A stretch of 64,000 bases of DNA from assembly GCF_002266425.1 (NCBI RefSeq), contig NZ_NPMN01000021.1, positions 1 to 64,000 of the forward strand, read 5' to 3'. Under the pieces are notes generated by a model. That model was not told the origin of the DNA, did not search any database, and saw nothing but the letters and a program-made list of their open reading frames with translations. Numbering within the stretch: the first letter of the stretch is position 1; the number at the start of each line of letters is the position of its first letter. The stretch comes from Tissierella sp. P1. Its GTDB lineage: Bacteria; Bacillota; Clostridia; Tissierellales; Tissierellaceae. Below are positions 17,099-25,451 of the stretch, piece after piece. The position numbers and the translations under genes were made by a program.

Positions 17099-17320
17099 GT
17101 GGCTGAAGTAAAATATGAAATAAAAGAAAACTTAGGAATATTATCAGAATCAGCAAAAGGCTGGACAAAGGAAATCAATTTAGTATCATGGAACGATTAT
17201 CCTGCAAAATATGATATAAGGGAATGGGACCCTGATCATCTAAAGATGGGAAAGGGAGTCACTTTTTCCGCAGAAGAGCTAAAGAAGCTTAGAGACATAT
17301 TAAATAAATTAGATTTATAA
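17099..17320 (+). CDS. YdbC/PC4-family ssDNA-binding protein
   Basis: A 73-aa protein of the transcription coactivator p15/PC4 fold, known in Firmicutes as YdbC. Core strands are seen in KYEIKENLGILSES, KEINLVSWNDYPAKYDIREW and GVTFSAEELKKLRDIL. Family members bind single-stranded DNA as dimers; the cellular role is not established. GTG start at 17099 behind AAGGAGG. The terminator at 17338 makes it monocistronic. Confidence 0.85.
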   Translation: MAEVKYEIKENLGILSESAKGWTKEINLVSWNDYPAKYDIREWDPDHLKMGKGVTFSAEELKKLRDILNKLDL

Positions 17321-17337
17321 CTAAAATATAATTGTAT

Positions 17338-17369
17338 AAAAAGGATGGATTTAATTCCATCCTTTTTAT
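17338..17369 (+). terminator. Rho-independent terminator (GGATGGAT family)
   Basis: AAAAAGGATGGA / TCCATCCTTTTT around a TTTAAT loop. Confidence 0.82.
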
Positions 17370-17444
17370 TTACTAAAATACTAATATATGAGAATTTTGG
17401 GTATAGGAATATCATAGAATAATCTTGTAGGGAGGAGAGATTAA

Positions 17445-18617
17445 ATGGATTTAAAGAAAGAATCTTTAGCATTACATAGGGATAATAGAGGTAAACTAGA
17501 AATCAAAAGTAAAGTTCAAATAAAAGATTATAGAGATTTAAGTATTACATATTCCCCGGGAGTGGCAGCGCCATGTACTGAAATAAAGGGGAATTTAGAA
17601 TTAGTATATGAATATACTAATAAAGGGAATATGGTGGCAGTAGTGACTGATGGTTCTGCTGTATTAGGGTTAGGAAATATAGGGGCCCAAGCAGGATTAC
17701 CTGTAATGGAAGGAAAGGCTATTTTGTTTAAGACCTTTGCAGATATAGATGCAATTCCTATATGTTTGAAAAGCCAAGAGATTGAAGATATTATCTCTAC
17801 GGTAAAAAATATATCTCCTACCTTTGGTGGAATAAATTTAGAAGATATCTCTGCTCCTAGATGTTTCGAAATAGAAGAAAGGCTTAAAAAAGAACTAGAT
17901 ATACCAGTATTTCATGATGACCAACATGGCACGGCAGTTGTAGTTTTAGCCGCTGTAATAAATTCTTTAAAAATAGTAGATAAAAAGAAGGATAATATAT
18001 CCATCGTAATAAATGGAGCTGGCGCTGCTGGGATTAGCATAGCTAAGCTGCTAATGGAGGATGGATTCAAAGACATAATTATATGTAATAGAAAAGGTAT
18101 ATTGGAATATGATGATTCTTCTTTAGACAGATATAAAAAAGAAATAGCTAAAATAACTAATCCTAAAAAGGTGAAAGGAGGCTTGAAAAAAGCTTTAAGG
18201 AATGCTGATATTTTCATTGGAGTGTCAACCTCAAATATATTAGTGAAAGAGGATATTGAAAATATGAATAAGGACCCAATAATACTTGCTATGGCAAATC
18301 CTAATCCTGAAATAATGCCAGAAGATGCAAAAATAGCTGGTGCAAGAATCATAGGTACAGGGAGATCTGATTATCCAAATCAAGTAAACAATGTTCTAGC
18401 TTTCCCTGGGATATTTAAAGGTGCATTAAGTGTACGTGCAAGAGATATTAATGAAGAAATGAAGTTAGCGGCAGCTTATGCTATTTCTAGTGCCATTAAA
18501 GAAGAAGAGTTAAATGAAGAAAATATTCTTCCAAATATTTTCGATAAAACAGTCGTAGATAAAATTGCCAAAGCTGTTTCTAAGGCAGCTAAAGAAACAG
18601 GTATGGCTAGAATATAG
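17445..18617 (+). CDS. NAD(P)-dependent malic enzyme
   Basis: Oxidative decarboxylation of malate to pyruvate. The 390-aa bacterial short form has YSPGVAAPCTEI, VTDGSAVLGLGNIGAQAGLPVMEGKA, the divalent metal site around GINLEDISAPRCF and FHDDQHGTAVVVLAA, and a Rossmann motif INGAGAAGISIAKLL (GxGxxG). The C-terminus holds NQVNNVLAFPGIFKGAL. Cytosolic. Start at 17445 behind GGGAGGAG. A cupin gene follows after 22 bases and is probably co-transcribed. Confidence 0.92.
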   Translation: MDLKKESLALHRDNRGKLEIKSKVQIKDYRDLSITYSPGVAAPCTEIKGNLELVYEYTNKGNMVAVVTDGSAVLGLGNIGAQAGLPVMEGKAILFKTFADIDAIPICLKSQEIEDIISTVKNISPTFGGINLEDISAPRCFEIEERLKKELDIPVFHDDQHGTAVVVLAAVINSLKIVDKKKDNISIVINGAGAAGISIAKLLMEDGFKDIIICNRKGILEYDDSSLDRYKKEIAKITNPKKVKGGLKKALRNADIFIGVSTSNILVKEDIENMNKDPIILAMANPNPEIMPEDAKIAGARIIGTGRSDYPNQVNNVLAFPGIFKGALSVRARDINEEMKLAAAYAISSAIKEEELNEENILPNIFDKTVVDKIAKAVSKAAKETGMARI

Positions 18618-18639
18618 ATTTTATTATAAGGGGGATTTT

Positions 18640-19167
18640 ATGAGTTATATTGTAAAAGAGGTAGAGAATTTTTTTAAAGTTATTAAGCTAAAGGAATTTA
18701 GAAAGACAGAGGGGGTTGCTTTCGATGTAATGGGAAAATCTATGGTTCCAAAGGTTGATGCCATAGATAGGGTATTACATAGGAGAGGAGCCATTTCACC
18801 TGGAACAGTTGGAGAAGTAGCAAGACCTTGGTATATGCATCCACATCAAGAAGATAACTTATTTGTACTTCATGGAAAAAGGTATGTAGAGTTATATACG
18901 AAAGAGCATGGAAGGATAGAAAAGTTTATAATTACTCCAGATTATATAGAACACAATGGTGAACTTATAGTGGAAGGCGGTGGATTAATTACTTGGACAA
19001 CAAATGTATTTCATAGGATAATAAGTGGAGAAGATGGATCAGCCTCCATAAACTTAGCAACTCATCTTGAAGGATTTGATATAAGAACAAACTTTAACAT
19101 TTATGATTTGAATGAAGATACTGGGGAGTATCGATTAATTAGGGAAGGATATAAAGATCAAAAATAG
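18640..19167 (+). CDS. Cupin-fold protein, unknown function
   Basis: A 175-aa protein with a single cupin barrel. The metal-ligand motif is seen as WYMHPHQEDNLFVLHGKRYVELY (His-x-His-Gln-Glu, about residues 64-70) and the second motif as ITWTTNVFHRIISGEDG. I cannot assign a reaction. The ATG at 18640 behind GGGGG is preferred; the frame extends upstream into malic enzyme. Linkage to malic enzyme hints at central carbon metabolism, but only by position. Confidence 0.7.
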   Translation: MSYIVKEVENFFKVIKLKEFRKTEGVAFDVMGKSMVPKVDAIDRVLHRRGAISPGTVGEVARPWYMHPHQEDNLFVLHGKRYVELYTKEHGRIEKFIITPDYIEHNGELIVEGGGLITWTTNVFHRIISGEDGSASINLATHLEGFDIRTNFNIYDLNEDTGEYRLIREGYKDQK

Positions 19168-19180
19168 AAAAAATAAAGAA

Positions 19181-19209
19181 TGAGTCATGAAAAATGACTC
19201 ATTTAATTT
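19181..19209. terminator. Bidirectional terminator
   Basis: TGAGTCAT / ATGACTCA hairpin with a GAAAA loop between convergent genes. Confidence 0.7.
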
Positions 19210-19478
19210 TGTCTATTTCTTTTTCTATCTATAATAAATCCAGAGAAGGTATTACCTATAACCATTGACAATAGAAGCATTGCTGAAATAATTCTAGCCA
19301 AGTCTGCAAATCCAGTGTTTTCAGGACTGTAAAAGGTAAACATATATACAATCAGTATTATTCCAATATATGATGGCAAATATAATATTAATTTGTTCAT
19401 AGTAAATTTTGTAGCAACATAGCTATAGAGAACACCCATTGTCATGGATACTAGTAGAATCATAATAAGTTTATTCAT
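19203..19478 (-). CDS. Small membrane protein, unknown function
   Basis: A 91-aa protein with three hydrophobic segments: about residues 3-23 (KLIMILLVSMTMGVLYSYVA), 31-50 (LILYLPSYIGIILIVYMF) and 61-81 (DLARIISAMLLLSMVIGNTF). The basic C-terminus (IDRKRNRQN) suggests a cytoplasmic tail. The family is not recognised. Start behind GGAGAT. No operon partner except possibly the GNAT gene upstream on the same strand. Confidence 0.6.
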   Translation of the reverse strand: MNKLIMILLVSMTMGVLYSYVATKFTMNKLILYLPSYIGIILIVYMFTFYSPENTGFADLARIISAMLLLSMVIGNTFSGFIIDRKRNRQN

Positions 19479-19513
19479 CTAATATTATCTCCATTTCCTA
19501 GTAATTAATATAT

Positions 19514-20056
19514 TTAAATATTTTTATATTCTCTTTTTAATATTCCCATAAACAGAGTATCTGTATACTTTCCATCTGTAAAGAAATTTTCCCTTATTCT
19601 GCCTTCCTCCTTAAACCCACATTTCTCATAGCAGCGAATAGCTCTTTCATTATAAGCTCTTACTTCTAAATCTAATTTATGAAGGTTTAGCCTATTAAAT
19701 GCAAATTCTTGTATCAATTTAATAGCTTCAGTTCCATAACCTTTACTTAAATTATCCTTAGTACCTATTACAATACCTAAAGTACCGATTCTATTAATCC
19801 AGTCGATTTTTATTAAGTCAATCTGTCCAATATATTCTTCAGTTTCTTTTTCTGCTATAATAAAACCTTTGATATTAGAATTACCTTGTAACATAGAATT
19901 TAAGAAACTTTCAGTTTCATTTAAAGTGTGTGGATATAGAAATATATTACTTAAATATTTTGTGATTTCAATATCATTCACCCATTTTCTTATACAAGTT
20001 AAATCTTCTTTTCTATACTCTCTTAACATAATTCTCTCACCGATTAATCTAGCCAA
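19514..20056 (-). CDS. GNAT acetyltransferase, RimJ/RimL type
   Basis: Acetyl-CoA-dependent transferase of about 180 aa, similar to ribosomal-protein and small-molecule acetylases. GERIMLREYRKEDL opens the RimL-like fold; IGTLGIVIGTKDNLSKGYGTEAIKLI holds the acetyl-CoA loop; LDLEVRAYNERAIRCYEKCGFKEEGR is the classic C-terminal motif. A TTG at 20056 is the likely start because AAGGAG lies 8 bases before it; a GTG at 20065 abuts the same ribosome site. The acceptor is unknown. Confidence 0.85.
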   Translation of the reverse strand: MARLIGERIMLREYRKEDLTCIRKWVNDIEITKYLSNIFLYPHTLNETESFLNSMLQGNSNIKGFIIAEKETEEYIGQIDLIKIDWINRIGTLGIVIGTKDNLSKGYGTEAIKLIQEFAFNRLNLHKLDLEVRAYNERAIRCYEKCGFKEEGRIRENFFTDGKYTDTLFMGILKREYKNI

Positions 20057-20182
20057 TATACCCACTCCTTATATTTTTTATCGTATATTATATCACAAAA
20101 GAGCATGATGATAATATAAAATTTCTTGCATAAATTCAGTAATTATTATAGGATAATATAAAATAATCCTTGAGGTGAAGAA

Positions 20183-20752
20183 ATGGAATTACTAAAACAA
20201 AGAATAGTTAAAGATGGCACACTTAGAGAGGGTAATGTTATAAAGGTAGATAGCTTTCTCAATCATCAAATAGATATAGATTTATTAAATGAAATAGGCA
20301 AGGAATTTAAAGCCAGATTTGCATCGGAAAAAATAGATAAAATACTTACTATAGAAGCATCAGGTATAGCAGTAGCCGTTATTGCAGCCCAACATTTTAG
20401 AGTACCTGTAGTCTTTGCAAAGAAAACAGAGTCAAAGAACTTAGATGAGAATACATATGAAAGTTCTGTATATTCATATACAAAAGATAAAACTTACACT
20501 ATAAGAGTATCTAAAAGATATTTAAATGAAGGAGAAAATATATTGATAATAGATGATTTTCTCGCTAATGGAAAGGCTGCTGAAGGTTTAATAGATATAA
20601 TAGATAGAGCAAAATGTAATACTGTAGGTGTAGGCATTGTAATAGAAAAGGGATTTCAAAAAGGTGGAGATAAGATAAGAAAGCAGGGAATAAAGCTAGA
20701 ATCCTTAGCTATTGTTGAATCAATAAATAATGGAGAGATAGTTTTCAGATAA
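20183..20752 (+). CDS. xpt: Xanthine phosphoribosyltransferase
   Basis: Converts xanthine and PRPP to XMP in purine salvage. The 189-aa protein matches Bacillus Xpt: MELLKQRIVKDGTLREGNVIKVDSF at the N-terminus, IEASGIAVAVIAAQHFRVPVVFAKK, and the PRPP loop ILIIDDFLANGKAAEGL (about residues 122-138). Cytosolic. No purine riboswitch was found in the short upstream gap. A nucleoside importer and phosphorylase are encoded 1-8 kb downstream, so this part of the window serves purine salvage. Confidence 0.92.
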   Translation: MELLKQRIVKDGTLREGNVIKVDSFLNHQIDIDLLNEIGKEFKARFASEKIDKILTIEASGIAVAVIAAQHFRVPVVFAKKTESKNLDENTYESSVYSYTKDKTYTIRVSKRYLNEGENILIIDDFLANGKAAEGLIDIIDRAKCNTVGVGIVIEKGFQKGGDKIRKQGIKLESLAIVESINNGEIVFR

Positions 20753-20764
20753 TAATGATACTTC

Positions 20765-20810
20765 AAAAAAGATCAGCCTAAAGGAAAAGTTAGGCAGATC
20801 TTTTTTATTT
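20765..20810 (+). terminator. Terminator after xpt
   Basis: AAAAAAGATC..CCTAA / TTAGG..AGATCTTTTTT hairpin with T tract. Confidence 0.8.
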
Positions 20811-20820
20811 CAATAATTAG

Positions 20821-20896
20821 TAGGACACAATTCCTACTTTTTTTTAAATATGATATAATTTATAAGAAATTTATATCTTTTTAGGACAGATGTCCT
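20821..20896 (+). promoter_or_regulatory. Crp/Fnr gene control region with two inverted repeats
   Basis: TAGGACACAATTCCTA (20821-20836) and AGGACA-GA-TGTCCT (20883-20896) flank a TATAAT at 20854-20859. They share an AGGACA half-site and may be operators, perhaps for autoregulation by the Crp/Fnr protein encoded just downstream. No experimental link; inferred from symmetry and position. Confidence 0.4.
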
Positions 20897-20941
20897 TCAT
20901 TATAATATGAACTTTATTATATACTTTAAGGAGTGGGACTT

Positions 20942-21628
20942 TTGCATATAATTGAAATTATTGAGTCTAATAGGGCTATAAAAAAGATGTTAAGAGATTG
21001 TCCATATGAAATCTTAAGTAGATGGGAATTCAAGGAATATTCTAAGGGACAGATAATCTGTTATCAGGATATGCAATATGAATACTTTTATATTATAGTT
21101 AAAGGTTATGCTAATATATCTCTAACTGCAGAAAATGGTAAGAAGTATTCTCAAGCTATTTATAAAAAAGGAGATTATTTTGGAGAGTTAGAAATTTTTG
21201 ATAATAAACCCTATATTTGTTCTATTGAGGCTTTAACTGATATTCAAGTAATTTGTATAAGCAGAGAACATTTTTTAAAATGGATTGATAAAGATAGACA
21301 TTTTTCTCTGCATATAACTAGAACATTATGTGACAGCTTTTATAAGCTATCAAGATTAGCAGGAGAAAATACGTTGTACTCCTTAAAATATAGAATATGT
21401 AATTACCTGCTATATAGATTAGATTCAGGAGTTAAATCTAGTGTTGGGATAGAAATTGAAGTAGATAAAGAGCAGCTAAGTGAACGGTTTGCAGTTACAT
21501 CTAGGAGTATAAATAGGGTACTTCAACAGCTAAAAGAAAGTAAGATTATAGATGTATCAAGTAATTCTATTAATATTATTGATATAGAAGGGCTAAAGAA
21601 AGAAGAAATTTTAAGTAGAAAAGAATAA
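20942..21628 (+). CDS. Crp/Fnr-family transcriptional regulator
   Basis: A 228-aa regulator. Residues about 20-110 form the cyclic-nucleotide-binding fold (SKGQIICYQDMQYEYFYIIVKGYANI, KKGDYFGELEIFDNKPYICSIEAL). A long dimer helix and a winged HTH follow (VDKEQLSERFAVTSRSINRVLQQLKES). No N-terminal Cys cluster is seen, so it is not an Fe-S Fnr. TTG at 20942 is the likely start, 7 bases after AAGGAG; a GTG at 20933 overlaps that site. It precedes the nucleoside importer operon and may control it or itself. Confidence 0.85.
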   Translation: MHIIEIIESNRAIKKMLRDCPYEILSRWEFKEYSKGQIICYQDMQYEYFYIIVKGYANISLTAENGKKYSQAIYKKGDYFGELEIFDNKPYICSIEALTDIQVICISREHFLKWIDKDRHFSLHITRTLCDSFYKLSRLAGENTLYSLKYRICNYLLYRLDSGVKSSVGIEIEVDKEQLSERFAVTSRSINRVLQQLKESKIIDVSSNSINIIDIEGLKKEEILSRKE

Positions 21629-21638
21629 CTATGTTAGT

Positions 21639-21660
21639 AAAATCGAAGGAAGTCGATTTT
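21639..21660 (+). terminator. Weak terminator or hairpin after the Crp/Fnr gene
   Basis: AAAATCGA / TCGATTTT with an AGGAAG loop followed by ATATAAT; the T run is short, so read-through into the importer operon is possible. Confidence 0.45.
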
Positions 21661-21691
21661 ATATAATAAAATTAATGAGGGGGAGTTTTCC

Positions 21692-22753
21692 TTGAAAAAG
21701 AAATTTATAATTCTACTAGCAGTAATGCTAATGGTATCTGGAGCATTAATTGGATGCAAGAAAACTGATGATTCAGGTGCGAAGGATGTACCAGCTGCTA
21801 ATGATACGCCAGCTGTTGATAATGCAACAAAAGTGGGATTAGTATTAGCAGGTGGTTTAGGTGACCGTTCATTCTATGATTCATCCCATGAAGGTGTAGA
21901 ACAAGCTAAAAAAGATTTAGGCATTGAATACAAAGTATATGAATGTAGAAATGATGCATCATTATTAAATGATCAATTAGTACAAGCTTCACAATATGCT
22001 TCCATCGTAGCAGTAGTGGGACATGAGTTCTATGATGCTGTGCAAGAAATTGCAGGGGAGTTTCCAGAGGTTTCTTATATATATGTAGATAATGAAATTG
22101 AAGGAATTGACAATCTAATCACTGTATCTTATGCAGAAAATGAAGGATCATTTTTAGCAGGTGCTTTAGCAGCTATGCTTACAACAGAAACTTCTATAGA
22201 AGGTATAGATGAGAATAAATTAGTAGGTATGGTTGGAGGAAGGGATATTCCTGTAATCAGAAATTTCCAAGCTGGCTATGAAGCTGGTGTAAAGTATATT
22301 GATCCAGAGGTAGAAGTTAAGACTTTATTTGCTGAAGACTTTGAAGACCCAGCAAAAGGTAAAGAAAATGCAACAACTCTTTATTCAATGGGAGCAGATA
22401 TCGTATTTCAAGTAGCAGGAAAAACTGGTGAAGGTGTGTTTGAAGCTGCTAAAGAAATGGGAAAATATGCCATAGGAGTAGATACTGATCAACGCCATAT
22501 AAATCCTGATGTTATAGTTGCTTCTATGGTTAAAAAGGTAGGAAAATCAATTTATGAAACCATAGAAAATATACAAAATGATAAGATAGAAAAAGGTAAG
22601 GTAGTTTATTATGGTTTATCCCAAGATGGTGTAGAAATGGGATATGGTACAGACGATATGGTTCAATTTGCAACAGAGGATATGAAGGCAAAGCTTGAAG
22701 ATATTAAAGCTAAAATCATCAGTGGAGAAATTAAAGTACCGACAGGTAAATAA
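21692..22753 (+). CDS. BMP-family nucleoside-binding lipoprotein
   Basis: Extracellular receptor of a nucleoside ABC importer (BmpA/PnrA/Med family). A signal peptide with lipobox ALIGC (Cys about residue 22) precedes a linker of Asp, Ala and Pro. The binding domain has KVGLVLAGGLGDRSFYDSSHEGV, the family start, then VGHEFYDAVQEIA, and VFQVAGKTGEGVFEAAKEMGKYAIGVDTDQ. The 353-aa length fits. TTG start at 21692 behind GAGGGGGAG. A strong hairpin lies between this gene and the ATPase gene, a common way to keep the receptor more abundant than the transporter. Confidence 0.9.
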   Translation: MKKKFIILLAVMLMVSGALIGCKKTDDSGAKDVPAANDTPAVDNATKVGLVLAGGLGDRSFYDSSHEGVEQAKKDLGIEYKVYECRNDASLLNDQLVQASQYASIVAVVGHEFYDAVQEIAGEFPEVSYIYVDNEIEGIDNLITVSYAENEGSFLAGALAAMLTTETSIEGIDENKLVGMVGGRDIPVIRNFQAGYEAGVKYIDPEVEVKTLFAEDFEDPAKGKENATTLYSMGADIVFQVAGKTGEGVFEAAKEMGKYAIGVDTDQRHINPDVIVASMVKKVGKSIYETIENIQNDKIEKGKVVYYGLSQDGVEMGYGTDDMVQFATEDMKAKLEDIKAKIISGEIKVPTGK

Positions 22754-22754
22754 T

Positions 22755-22792
22755 GTAAAATGGAGAAGTGGCTATCTACTTCTCCATTTTAC
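22755..22792 (+). other. Intercistronic hairpin
   Basis: Perfect 15-bp stem GTAAAATGGAGAAGT / ACTTCTCCATTTTAC with an 8-base loop and no T run, 2 bases after the receptor gene. Probably an mRNA-stabilising or processing structure rather than a full terminator. Confidence 0.65.
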
Positions 22793-22826
22793 AATAGTTA
22801 TATAAGATAGAGAGGTGACAATTTAA

Positions 22827-24367
22827 GTGGATGAAAAACTTTTAAGGTTAAGAAATGTATCGAAGCAATTTCCAGGAGTATTAGCCAATGATAATATAAA
22901 TCTTGACATAAGAAAAGGGGAAATTCATGCTATTATTGGAGAAAATGGTGCTGGAAAGTCCACATTGATGAACATATTATATGGACTTCATCAACCAACT
23001 ACAGGAGAAATTTATTTCAATGGTAATGCTGTAAAGTTAACTAGTCCTTTAGATGCAATAGGACTAGGAATTGGTATGGTACATCAGCATTTTATGTTGG
23101 TACCCTCATTCACTGTGGCAGAAAATATAGTATTAGGTATAGAGCTAGAAAGAGTAAAGTGTTTGTAAATAAGGAAAAAGCAATCGAAGTTACAAGAGAA
23201 TTATCTAAGACTTATGGTCTAATGGTTGACCCCATGCTTAAGGTAGAGTCCTTATCTGTTGGAATTCAGCAGAGGGTTGAGATATTGAAAGCACTTTATA
23301 AGGGAGCAGATATATTAATTTTAGATGAACCTACAGCAGTTTTAACCCCACAAGAAACAGAGGAATTATTTAAGGTTATAAGAAAATTAGTAGATGAACT
23401 AGGCAAGACAATAATAATAATTACCCATAAACTTCAAGAGGTGTTATCCATATCTAATAGGGTAAGTGTTATGCGACAAGGAAAGATGATAGGCACTGTA
23501 GATACTAAAGATGCCAATGAACAAATATTAGCAGAGATGATGGTAGGTAGAGAGATATTATTTGATAAATTAGATAAAAAACATATTGAAAAGAAAGAAG
23601 TATTGATAGCAGAGGGATTAAGAGCTAGAGACAACAGAGGTCTTTTAGCTGTAAAAGATATTAATCTTAGCTTGAAATCTGGTGAAATACTTGGAATAGC
23701 AGGAATAGAAGGAAATGGGCAATCTGAACTAGTGGAAGTATTGACTGGACTTAGAGAGAAAGATTGTGGACAAATTTTTATCAACGGAATAGAGTATTCA
23801 GATAAATCTCCTAGAGATATAAGAAATCTAGGAATTGCTCATGTACCTGAAGATAGATTGGCTATGGGAATGTCTAAGGACGCAACTATTTCAGAAAACA
23901 TACTTATGGGGAACCAGTATAAAGAACCTTATGCAGTCAAAGGATTACATTTAAATAAATCAAAGATTAGAGAAAAAAGTAAAGAATTAATAAAGAAATT
24001 TGATATAAGAACTCCTTCAGAGGAAATTTTTGCAGGGAATTTATCTGGGGGAAATATGCAAAAAATGATTATTGCTAGAGAATTTTCTTTTAATACTCCT
24101 GTATTAATTATATCCCAACCTACAAGAGGAGTAGATATTGGAGCAATTGAATTTATTCATAGCCAGATAATTGAAAAGAGGAATGAAGGTTGTGCTATTT
24201 TATTGATTTCAGCAGAGTTAGATGAAATATTTAGATTGTCAGATAGGATTATGACCATTTATGAGGGAAGTATTACTGGTGAATTCAATGAGGGAGAGGT
24301 ATCAAAGCAAGAAATAGGCCTTTATATGACGGGAAAAAATATGAGTAGCTCGAGAGAAGGTGTATAG
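22827..24367 (+). CDS. Nucleoside ABC transporter ATP-binding protein, duplicated ATPase (frame broken near 23157)
   Basis: Cytoplasmic ATPase with two ABC domains in one chain, as in NupO/RbsA-type sugar and nucleoside importers. Domain 1 has Walker A GENGAGKSTLMNILYG and Q-loop MVHQHFMLVPSFTVAENIVLG, then after the break SVGIQQRVEILKALYKGADILILDEPTAVLTPQE. Domain 2 has the divergent Walker A GIEGNGQSELVEVLTG and LSGGNMQKMIIAREF. The frame stops after LERVKCL at 23168 and resumes as FVNKEKAIEV; restoring one A in GTAAAG (about 23155-23158) yields about 513 aa. GTG start at 22827. Confidence 0.88.
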
Positions 24368-24368
24368 G

Positions 24369-25451
24369 ATGAAAAAGATATTTGGAAAAGAAAACTTAGA
24401 ATATATAACTTCACTTTTTATATCTATATTTGCTTCATTATTAATAGGTGCTTTAATTATGATAGCAAATGGAAGAAGTCCCTTAGTGGGTTATAGTGCT
24501 TTATTACAAGGAGCATTTGGTTCAAAGTATAATATAGCCACAACCTTTGCTAAAACGGTTCCATTAATATTGACTGGATTGGCAACTGCCATATCCTTTA
24601 GGTCGGGCATATCAAACATTGGTGGGGAGGGGCAACTTTATTTAGGTGCATTTGCTGCAGCTTATGTGGGTATAACCTTTACCAAGCTTCCAGGGCCTAT
24701 TGGCATAATCTTAGCAATTCTTGCAGGAGCTGTTGTAGGAGGAATTTATGCATTTTTTCCTGCTCTATTAAAGGTAAAGTATAAGGTGGACGAGGTTATT
24801 ACCACAATAATGTTAAATACAGTGGCTACATTATTTACTGCATATTTGGTTAATTATCCATTTGCTGCATCCCAAGGTAAAATGGGAGGGACAGAAATCA
24901 TAGCAGAGCAATTTCAACTATCTCGATTAGTGAAACTATCTAAATTAAATACCAGTATATTTTATATGGGTATCATCGCCATAGTTATCTATTATTTAAT
25001 GGAGAAAACTTCCTTTGGATATGATTCCAAAATGGTGGGACAAAACAGCTTATTTGGAAGATATGGAGGAATAAAAGATAAGAAACAAATGGTAATAGCC
25101 ATGGTAATATCAGGAGGGCTATGTGGCATTGCTGGAGTATTTGAGGTTGTTGGAGTTCACTATAGGTTTTTACAGCATATATCTCCAGGATATGCATTTG
25201 ATGGTATGCTAATAGCTCTAATAGTAAGAAACAATCCTATAGGAGTAATATTAATGTCCATATTCTTTGGCGGTTTAAAAACAGGTTCCATTTCTATGGA
25301 GAATGCTACAGGAATACCATCAGAATTAGTTCTAGTGATTCAATCTATAATAATTCTATTTATTGCTGGAGAATCAGGATTCAAAAATATCTATAAAAAT
25401 TGGAGATTGAAGAAAGTTGCTCGGAGGAAGGTAGGTGAAGAAAATGTTTAA
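24369..25451 (+). CDS. Nucleoside ABC transporter permease (NupP-like)
   Basis: First of two BPD_transp_2 membrane subunits of the importer. The 360-aa protein has about 9-10 hydrophobic segments; recognisable parts are GLATAISFRSGISNIGGEGQLYLGAFAAAYVG and the long loop VDEVITTIMLNTVATLFTAYLVN, then FDGMLIALIVRNNPIGVILMSIFFGGL. The ATG at 24369 follows AAGGTG and lies 2 bases after the ATPase stop; the start overlaps are typical of a tight operon. Confidence 0.9.
   Translation: MKKIFGKENLEYITSLFISIFASLLIGALIMIANGRSPLVGYSALLQGAFGSKYNIATTFAKTVPLILTGLATAISFRSGISNIGGEGQLYLGAFAAAYVGITFTKLPGPIGIILAILAGAVVGGIYAFFPALLKVKYKVDEVITTIMLNTVATLFTAYLVNYPFAASQGKMGGTEIIAEQFQLSRLVKLSKLNTSIFYMGIIAIVIYYLMEKTSFGYDSKMVGQNSLFGRYGGIKDKKQMVIAMVISGGLCGIAGVFEVVGVHYRFLQHISPGYAFDGMLIALIVRNNPIGVILMSIFFGGLKTGSISMENATGIPSELVLVIQSIIILFIAGESGFKNIYKNWRLKKVARRKVGEENV

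Noticed and set aside
20090-20182. Purine riboswitch before xpt
   Set aside because: The gap is short and AT-rich, with neither the conserved purine-aptamer loops nor a terminator hairpin.
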